Origin: Piscicola geometra
Taxonomy: Eukaryota; Annelida; Clitellata; Hirudinida; Piscicolidae
Direction of reading: 5' to 3'
NCBI GenBank assembly: GCA_943735955.1
Contig: OX030959.1
Span: 1,810,272-1,874,271, forward strand
DNA length: 64,000 bases
Every line of letters begins with the position of its first letter. Within the stretch, counting starts at the first letter, position 1. This document shows positions 56,501 through 64,000 of this stretch, in pieces. The notes under the pieces are model-generated. The model saw only the letters and a list, made by a program, of their open reading frames with translations, did no database searches and was not told where the DNA came from. A program made the position numbers and the translations under genes.

Positions 56501-57603
56501 CTGCTTGCATCTCAGAAGATATTTCATCCATTCTTATAATTTGGTCGTTATCATGAGGGAGTTCTTTAATGACATCCCTGCTTGGACTATAAGCAGATTC
56601 TTCAACAGTTTGACATTTATTGAAGTCTGTGAGGTGATGCAAGGCAGGCAGATGAACCATGTCAGGCTGCAATCCATCGTTACCAAAACTGCTAACCCCT
56701 TCATCCTCTTCTGTTGTCCCTTCATCAGAGCCCTGCTCAAACAAGCCATTGTGAAACTCAATTTCTTTTTCATTTGCTTCTCTACTGGTCACACAGTCAT
56801 TCGATTCATCGACGTGCTGTCTTTCCACACCATCACCAGAAACTCTCCCATTGCTAACTAAAGTATTATTAAACCCACTGTTGAAGGTAACAACACTACT
56901 ACTACCGCCACTACTACCACTAACACTACTACTACTACCACCACAACCACTCGAGAAGGGAGTGGCTGAGGCCATCTGGAGGAGGAGCTCTGCAGTGACG
57001 TTGCCTTCATACCTCTCCAGCATGCTCCTTATCTTCTCCACTGACACCGAGTGCACGTTCACCCTGTGGTGTTCGCGCCATCATGCAAACGCCTCGGAGG
57101 TTTTAAGAATGTCTCATAAGCCATTATTATTATTATTATTATTACTAATATTATTATTATGATTATGATTAACCGCCCACAAAACCTGGCGAGCTTTCCC
57201 GCGCAGTTTCTCCACGGCACATTCGGCTCAAACACCTCCAGAGCATAGGCGTGCTTCAGCGCCTGAGTTGGATTCGATGATCAATTTGAAGGCAATTCAT
57301 GCCATTCAAGATGAATTCAAGAACAGGTAAAAATCTGTCACTGTTAGCATCATTATCATATCCCCCATTATCATCAACATCATCATCATCCTCATCATAA
57401 TCATCACCGCCATCATCATAATCACCAGGTGCACATAGGGCATCATCTCCCACACTTGAGTGTTGGTGTTGTCAATCACAACAGGAGACACGCCCTCACT
57501 CATGCTCTTGCTGGCTGTAGTAGTAGTAGTAGTAGTAGTAGTTGTTGTTGTTGTAGCAGTAGTAGTAGTAGTAGTGGTAGTAGAGGTAGTGGTAGTAGTA
57601 GTT

Positions 57604-57663
<60 letters not shown>

Positions 57664-57707
57664 ATAGTAGTAGTGGTAGTAGTAGTAGTAGTAGTAGTAG
57701 TTGTAGC

Positions 57708-57786
<79 letters not shown>

Positions 57787-57898
57787 ATAGTAGTGGTAGT
57801 AGTAGTAGTAGTAGTAATAATAATAATAGTAGTAGTAGTAGTAGTAGTAATAATAGTAGTAGTAGTAGTAGTTATAGTAGTAGTGGTAGTCGTAGTAA

Positions 57899-57975
<77 letters not shown>

Positions 57976-57976
57976 A

Positions 57977-58051
<75 letters not shown>

Positions 58052-59260
58052 CGACCACCTCGAGAGAGGTTCCACGCATGCGCCTCTGAAAGCTGGTGTG
58101 CATCGTAGTTGTAAACCACCCCGCCTGTCCTCGACACCCGCTCGAAAAAGGCGTCAGTGGAAAAAACCACTCCATCCTTTGTGACGATCTCGCTGCAGCA
58201 TCAGATGGGCTTTTAGGTTATACAATAGAAGTAGGAATAGGGTAGATTGATTGATTGACACTTCAGAAGCACACACCGAGCCAGTGTAGACTTGCCAGCA
58301 CCAGGACAGCCACGCAGGAGAACCAGAAGTTTGTGCCTGCCATGCCTCTGCACCCTTTCCTTCGCCTGCTGAACTGTCACGAGGGTTTCTTGCGTGGAGC
58401 TTGTGCTCTCGTTTTGTGTGCATGGGTTGTGGACATCTTTGGAAGTTAATCTACTTGGGGGTTGATTAAAATTAGTTGGGTGATGATCCTTTTTGGCTGG
58501 TTTAACGCCATTTATAATATTAAAACTACTGTTTTCTGTGTCGTTTGTATTAACATTTGTATGTGTATTGTTGAAAGGAGTAAGATGATTTGCATTCTCA
58601 TCAGTGATACCCACAGTATTATGGCAATACATTTTCTCAATGGTAGTTTCATTTCTCATTTTCTTTTCCACATTATTTTTCACGATATCAGTCCAATTAC
58701 TTGGGTTCTTTTGAGGCTTCTCTTTATTTTCAGGATTCACTAAATTCTTGGCGATCGTCTCAAATGGATTGCATCTCTCTTCACTTACATCATCAACACT
58801 TGACATTTGCAAGAGGCTCTCAAAAGATTTATCAACTGAAAAGAAAGCATTACTATCAGTAAAAGTTATGTAATGTTGGATTTTGAAAGTGATATTTCAG
58901 AAAGAATGAATTAAAGATTTTGAAAATTTTTAACCTTATGAGATTTATTTTTGATTAACTTTTTTTTTCTAAAATAATTCAAATGAATATAAGTTACAGA
59001 TACATACATTTCGAAGATTATAATGCCATTTTAAAGTAAATTTATAGAAATAATTTATAAACCAATGTTGATAAAATCCAACATTCACCATCATAATCAT
59101 GTGTGATCATGACGTCACGGATGACAGCCTCACTGAAGAAACCTCCAAACATCTCACTCAGGTGACTTTCGTGCATTTGTCGCTCCTCAACCTGGTTCTT
59201 CTTTTCTAAAACATTCTTTCCTCGTCCATTTGAAACTTCTGCCCAGCGATTTTTGGCCAT
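50534..59260 (-). CDS. N4BP2: NEDD4-binding-protein-2-like (CUE, polynucleotide kinase, DUF1771, Smr)
   Basis: N4BP2 proteins pair a 5'-polynucleotide-kinase P-loop domain with a nicking Smr domain and ubiquitin-binding CUE. Start MAKNRWAEVSNGRG at 59260. Exon 59089-59260 plus the start of 58277-58835 forms a CUE-like domain (LSEMFGGFFSEAVIRDVM...DKSFESLLQM). Walker A GCPGAGKST lies at the end of the second exon. 58059-58192 gives GVVFSTDAFFE...EAHAWNLSR; 57426-57514 gives VVIDNTNTQVWEM; about 57183-57267 gives YALEVFEPNVPWR; 55662 to about 57085 begins NVHSVSVEKIRSMLERYE. A second CUE-like helix set (ELASLFGRYPQVDKEHL) and PLDLS follow. Then about 55441-55545, 51760-51880 (third CUE-like segment FDHLVSTFPNLNKQVL), 51465-51610, 51129-51415 (DUF1771, ASFYSGEVAVLKQKLQEEEN), about 50935-51030 (DLHGFTCGQ, Smr), 50700-50820 (VVTGSGNNSSGGVAKIKPLV) and the last exon to 50534 (QGVLRVSIVAD). 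Splice phases fit at the conserved joins I checked. Confidence 0.9.
51896..55228. repeat. 30-bp satellite array, about 110 units, filling an N4BP2-like intron
   Basis: The unit is GGTGTGTGATGGT(A/G)GTAGAGAGGCATGAT, repeated with almost no change over 3.3 kb. One position is A or G (GTAGTAGAG versus GTGGTAGAG) in similar numbers. Four units are 31 bases long, with an inserted T (GGTATGAGAGG at about 52637, 52938, 53090 and 54470). Rare others have GTATGATGG, AAAGGC or AGAGACATG. It lies between the coding segments ending at 51880 and starting near 55441, and a short (GT)n run adjoins it at 51892-51909. Since 30 is a multiple of three, both strands show long open frames (decapeptide CVMVVERHDG on plus); these are not genes. 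Confidence 0.97.
57515..58058. repeat. 544-bp intron composed of (CTA)n
   Basis: On the minus strand the intron starts GAG|GTGGTCGCTACTACTACTA and ends CTACTACTACAG|CCAGC. Nearly every triplet between is CTA/TAC-type, with scattered CAA, CCA and ATT changes. The flanking exons are the conserved EAHAWNLSR and VVIDNTN segments of the kinase domain, so this is a functional intron boundary pair. Confidence 0.95.
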
Positions 59261-60272
59261 TTTGTTGTTTGATCATATGTAATTTCTACGTCTTGGATTT
59301 CAATCAATCCACATCCCCTAAAACTTATTTTAAAAGTGAACAAATGTGAGCTGATGCGTTTTACTTAATAAACAACCCAAAATTGTATAAATAAAAAATA
59401 AATTTCAACGGCTTTTATATGTTAAATATTAAAAAAATATCAACCTTTAATTATGATTGGAGTTCATTTAGTCGCTAAACCACCAAGAGCAGAATAGAAA
59501 TACTGGTCAGACAAGCAGAAGCAGACAAGTAGCACACTGCAAGAGGAAGGGTTTAGGACTTTATAATGTAAGCCAAGGCGATCATGAAACTCTATATAAG
59601 AACAAAACGAAGAAATAAATTAGTCAAAAACAAAACAAAAAGATATCGCTTAAATTAAAACTCAAAATGGATTTACAATTCATAAATTAGGATTTGAATG
59701 TTAAAAAACTTAACTAACCACAGCCCTACTAAAAAGTTATGAGATGCATAAATTTTGCAGTTTGAACAAATGACTTCATTGAATCATCAATTAGTACCTT
59801 AAGCCATCTTCAACTCATGCTAGGATGTTCAAGATAAGGCATTCAGTGGGAAGACACAGGTTTCTAAGTTGAGAACTCTCTGCGAAGACATGATTGCAAT
59901 AGAAATTGAACGAATCTTAAAAAGCTTAACAATCCAAAAGCATAAATAATATGATCAAAATCAGCCAAAAGTTGAATGATAAATAAATAGTAACATATTT
60001 TCACATTTGAAATTGACATTTTTAATAAATAGTTATTCAAAAAACCAAATAATCAAATCGCTGAGAGCGTGGCAGAGCTTATTGAATGAAACAGGCGTAT
60101 AGTGACATCAAGATGTTTCGGTTGGAGCTCTGATTTTGGTGCGAAGAAAGACTAGAAATTGTTGCGATTGAGTCCTACAAACATTCAATAAATATACTTC
60201 CACAACAAGTAAATTCAACAAAACATGCACGAAACAGAGTATGGTGGCATTATTTGGTGGGCTGTTGAACAA
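59261..60272. other. Intergenic between two minus-strand genes
   Basis: AT-rich sequence with no gene recognised. It should contain the N4BP2-like promoter (near 59300) and the 3' UTR of the AAA+ gene. Confidence 0.55.
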
Positions 60273-63200
60273 TCACGCAGTCTTCTGATTGGACAGTACT
60301 TTGAGCGGTTGCGGGGGTTTTGGAAGGAGAGAACCAATCAGCAGGGGCCTTCGACTCGGGTGGTTGGTTGTGGAGGTGGTTGGTTGGATGGTGGATAGGA
60401 AATGGGAGAAGTTTTGTGGTGAGCAGAGAAGCCGAGCTAGGTGTGCCATGTTGCGTGTTTTCATGCCTGGAAGGAGATGTGTTTGAGATCTAAATAAATT
60501 AAAATGAATCATTCATTTGTTGATCGAAACTGAAACACTAACCTGCCGTTCAAACAGCGTGTCTCGTTTATTGGAACAACTTCCACACATTTGTCGATCG
60601 ATTCGGTTTGATTCAAAGACCGATTTTTATCTTTCTTAGATTTTGTATCAAATTCGATCCCGCCTTTGAAGCAGCTCAAAAACCTCTCTTTCTCTGGAGT
60701 CAGTTAGTTATTTCTTAATGGGCAAGTATTGCCTTTAAATGAAACATATCAGAACACAAACTATGAAATAATATTTTTCTCAATCGGCAAGAGCACCTAG
60801 CAAGAACTGACCATGCGAGTTGAGGGGGCAGTCAGGAACGACTGCTCGCTGCAAGAGGACGTAGAGGGCGGTCGAGAGCACCTTGCCGTCGCCTCCATCA
60901 CCTGCCTGCGGAGTCCTGCTGATGGCCCGTCTGATGAGGGGCTCGATGGAGTGGTTCCACAGGCCTGCAACCCACCTGCATGCGTATAATTGATTCAATT
61001 GCGGATGCTAAAGAGTGGAAAAAAATGATGGAAGCACTGATCGACTGATTGGGCAATGACGGGTACCTGAGGAGGTCTTTAGGCCTGTTTCTGCTGACGG
61101 GAGAGTGCAGGAAGAGACCTGGTCCGAATGAAACGTCCACCAGACCCAGTTTGCCAAGGCCGTCATTCAGTCGCTGTGCCATCATCACCAGCCATTCCAC
61201 CGCCTGCGCAGTGTTTCAAAACTATGAATAACCCTCAAAACCACTTCAACACCACATCTCTACAATCTTAATACAAACTCAACACCATCTTGAGATACCA
61301 CCTTGAAGAGATTGCTCTCTTGGGCGGGCATGAGACCATCGTGTTCGTTGAGCAGCTTTCGACACAAGTGTCTTTGCAGCAAATACCTGGGTGGTGGTGG
61401 TGGCAGTGGTTCTAGCGGTGGTCATCACCAGACTCTACCGGTGAGTTATCGACCACTGCCGTTGGAAACTATAGAGAATCATTAGAAAAAACCTGCAAGG
61501 CTCTTGATCCCTGCGTACTGACACCCACTTGAAGCGGTGCTGTATCGATGCCTCCAAGCCTACTAGTCTGTCGCCATCATCATCATCATAATCATCATCA
61601 TCATCACCATAAGCATCATCATCATCATCATCATAATCATCATCATCATCATGAAAAAAAGACACGAAATTTAAAACAACGACAGTATCATGTTTAAAAT
61701 GAGACGAGGTTGGTCGAGCCAGGAGCACCTGTGTGTGTTGATGGTGCAGATGATGTGGCAGTTCGTGTGCAGGTAGTAGGCACTGTCTCCTGTGCGGCGG
61801 TGGTGGTAGTGGTGGTGGTAGGTTGTATTGTAGTTGTATGGTTGAAGGTGCGGTGGTGGTGGTGGTGGTAGGTTGTATTGTAGTTGTATGGTTGAAGGTG
61901 CGGTGGTGGTGGTGGTGGTAGGTTGTATTGTAGTTGTATGGTTGAAGGTGCGGTGGTGGTGGTGGTGGTGGTGGTAGGTTGTATTGTAGTTGTATGGTTG
62001 AAGGTGCGGTGGTGGTGGTGGTGGTGGTGGTGGTGGTGGTAGGTTGTATTGTAGTTGTATGGTTGAAGGTGCGGTGGTGGTGGTGGTGGTGGTGGTGGTA
62101 GGTTGTATTGTAGTTGTATGGTTGAAGGTGCGGTGGTGGTGGTGGTGGTAGGTTGTATTGTAGTTGTATGGTTGAAGGTGCGGTGGTGGTGGTGGTGGTG
62201 GTGGTGGTAGGTTGTATTGTAGTTGTATGGTTGAAGGTGCGGTGGTGGTGGTGGTGGTGGTGGTGGTGGTGGTAGGTTGTATTGTAGTTGTATGGTTGAA
62301 GGTGCGGTGGTGGTGGTGGTGGTAGGTTGTATTGTAGTTGTATGGTTGAAGGTGCGGTGGTGATGGATGGGTGAATAACAAAGAAAAGTAATGAAAGGAA
62401 AGGAAGAAAGAGGAGGAAGGAGGAGAAAAAGCACCCTGTTTGAGACTGACGAGGTGACCAGGGCCTGGGTGGTCGAGGCAAGAGGCGACGTGAGCGAACA
62501 TGAGCTGCAGTTGCTCGCAGCTGATGCCCTCCAGCACCAGGACGATCGAGGCGTGAGAGGGCGCTGCTTCGGTGCTGCGAACTAGACACCCTAGCGAGTG
62601 AAATAAAATTATCCTTCTCAAGATTCTTCAAGTTGAAGGCCATCGAAATGATAAGTAATATTCATTAGATTTGTACCATTATCGGTGAGAAGGGAGAGGA
62701 GGTGCGAGGTGGTCGACGAAGGATCGATCTGGTGGCTGGTCACATGACAACTGCAAGCCTTCATCGAGGCCTGCTTCTGGCGGGAAAGGAGTAGTGAAGA
62801 GATGAAGAGAAGATCAACTGCTGTCATCATGCTGCATACATGCATGGGTTCTTTGAATTTTTTCAAACAAATAAAATATATAAAAAAAACTTATTATTAT
62901 TAATAGCACTTAGTGTTAGAAAGATTGATTGAAATGATGCTTAGGGATGCCAGACAAGAAAACAACGTCTAAAGAGAATAGACCTGCATGAATGAAGCAA
63001 GCCTCCTGACCATGAAGCTCTTGCCAGAGCCCTTAGGTCCGTAAAACACCACCGACTTGTACTGCCCGATCTGGTGGTTGTGTTGCAGTGTAGTGTTGCA
63101 GTGTAGTGTTGCAGTGTAGTGTTGCCGTGTAGTGTTGCAGTGTAGTGTTGCAGTGTAGTGGTGCATTGTAGTGGTGCAGTTTAGTGTTGCCGTGTAGTGG

Positions 63201-64000
63201 TGCATTGTAGTGTTGCATTGTCATATTTGATATTATCATTTATTTCGATAACTTTCATTCGAAATAATATTAAAATAAGAATATAGAGTATTAAAATGAT
63301 GAACGACAAACAATCCTGAGGTAGTTGTGAAGGACGAAGAGTGGGATGAGGCTGTAGTAGGCCAGACTGTCCAGTTTGTCTTCGTCTGCATTGTGCAGTG
63401 CAATACATAACAAATAGTAACGATGAAAGGTAACAAGTCACCGATGAAAATCACTTTTTTCATTGACAGAAGACAATGCACTCACCTTGGAGCTTGATGC
63501 ACACAGAGGGGGCATCATGGACTGTGAGCATCTCGTAGGGGCTTTTGTGTGTCTGCGTGCCTGGCCACCAGTGGTAGCGGCCTGTGTGGCAGTGGTGGTG
63601 GTGGCTTCACTAAACATTTGCAAACAACCAGAATACAAATCTTAAACTTTTCTTTCACACGCGAGATGGCGTCCTGAATGCCCACCGATGGAGTAGTACT
63701 TGACACTCTTGGCATCAAGGCCCAGACTGGAGGAAGTGGAGTGGCTGGAGGCCTGCTGCAGCTTGCCGATCCTGACGCTCGTGATGCCGGCACTGACTTG
63801 ACTGACGTGCGAGAGGAAGAGGCCGCACAGCTGCTCCTCCAACTGCTTCCACTGCGTCTTCATGGTGACGCTGACGCTGCCAATCCTCACTTGATTGATG
63901 TCGTTGGAGGTGTTGCTGACAGACTCAGGAGGCTCAGCGGTGGTGGCCGATTGGAGGTCGATGAGAACAGGGCATGTGACTTCTTTGTTCGTCTCTGCAA
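60273..64000 (-). CDS. AAA+ module of a neuron-navigator/CTTNBP2-type protein, 3' part
   Basis: Neuron navigators and CTTNBP2 are cytoskeleton-associated proteins that end in a divergent AAA+ ATPase with a shared lid. Exons right to left: 63997 to about 63685 (TQWKQLEEQLCGLFLSHV...SSLGLDAKSVKYYSIG), about 63490-63545, 63315-63390 (DKLDSLAYYSLIPLFVLHNYL, like NAV's NSLDSLVFESLIP), 63070-62985 (Walker A FYGPKGSGKSFMVRRLASF), 62830-62690, 62590-62440 (SIVLVLEGISCEQLQLMF, Walker B position), 61785-61700, 61565-61490 (HRFKWVSVRRDQEP), 61390-61315 (LLQRHLCRKLLNEHDG), 61205-61060 (VSFGPGLFLHSPV), 60970-60810 (LWNHSIEPLIRRAISR), about 60710-60555 and a terminal exon to the stop at 60273. Gene continues beyond the window. 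The NAV and CTTNBP2 branches cannot be separated without the N-terminus. Confidence 0.8.
61575..61665. repeat. (ATC)n tract in AAA+ gene intron
   Basis: ATC/ATA-rich triplet run occupying most of a short intron. Confidence 0.85.
61800..62365. repeat. Variable-length minisatellite (GGT)n plus 32-bp core in AAA+ gene intron
   Basis: Ten cores of AGGTTGTATTGTAGTTG plus TATGGTTGAAGGTGC are separated by 4-9 GGT triplets, so unit length varies in steps of three. It fills most of the intron between the Walker B exon and the following exon. Confidence 0.93.
63078..63225. repeat. 12-bp repeat (GTTGCAGTGTAG) at the donor side of the Walker A upstream intron
   Basis: About 12 units of GTTGCAGTGTAGT with GTGGTGCATTGTA variants, next to the exon carrying GPKGSGKS. 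On the minus strand each unit reads as CTACACTGCAAC, rich in near-acceptor CTGCAA sequences. Confidence 0.85.

Noticed and set aside
57429..58184. Open frames encoding poly-Ser, poly-Val, poly-Thr or poly-Tyr
   Set aside because: All are readings of the (CTA)n/(TAG)n intron; the conserved kinase-domain exons on the minus strand splice across it.
61435..62643. 402-codon Thr/His-rich open frame on the minus strand
   Set aside because: Only its two ends contain NAV-like coding exons; the middle is the 32-bp/GGT minisatellite intron read through.

Overview
This is animal nuclear DNA, from an AT-rich invertebrate bilaterian. All genes are split by GT-AG introns, most of them only a few hundred bases long. 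The protein set is metazoan: anoctamin, BRPF, ADAM, INF2-type formin, an EF-hand/WD-repeat ciliary protein, N4BP2, and a neuron-navigator/CTTNBP2-type AAA+ module. I cannot name the species. Polyasparagine/aspartate stretches and very abundant tandem repeats are compatible with a spiralian such as an annelid, but that is a guess. Gene identities come from my reading of conserved motifs and exon joins, not from a database search.

Layout. 0.1-1.6 kb (+): C-terminal exons of an ANO8-like anoctamin, possibly damaged. 1.6-12.6 kb: gene-free, mobile-element-rich block with a 2.3-kb long-inverted-repeat element, a third copy of its arm, two copies of a tRNA-derived SINE, a split LINE relic and several minisatellites. 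12.6-19.6 kb (+): BRPF-type scaffold (enhancer-of-polycomb-like N-terminus, PHD, zinc knuckle, PHD, bromodomain, then a low-complexity tail instead of a visible PWWP). 21.0-27.4 kb (-): complete ADAM metalloprotease with intact zinc site. 30.5-42.5 kb (+): INF2-like formin. 43.4-50.2 kb (+): WDR49/CFAP337-like protein. 50.5-59.3 kb (-): N4BP2-like protein (CUE, polynucleotide-kinase P-loop domain, DUF1771, Smr), tail-to-tail with the WD gene. 60.3 kb to the right edge (-): C-terminal AAA+ part of a NAV/CTTNBP2-type protein.

The genes have unrelated roles (membrane, chromatin, cell surface, actin, cilium, nucleic-acid end processing/ubiquitin binding, cytoskeleton) and form no operon or cluster system. 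The striking structural theme is that many introns consist almost entirely of tandem repeats running from, or into, the splice sites. Examples are a 544-bp intron that is nearly pure (CTA)n, a 172-bp (GAT)n intron, and a 3.3-kb array of about 110 thirty-base units filling one N4BP2 intron. The very long open frames over these arrays are artefacts of unit lengths divisible by three. I found no CRISPR array, prokaryotic-type system or viral gene, and no rRNA or intact tRNA gene.
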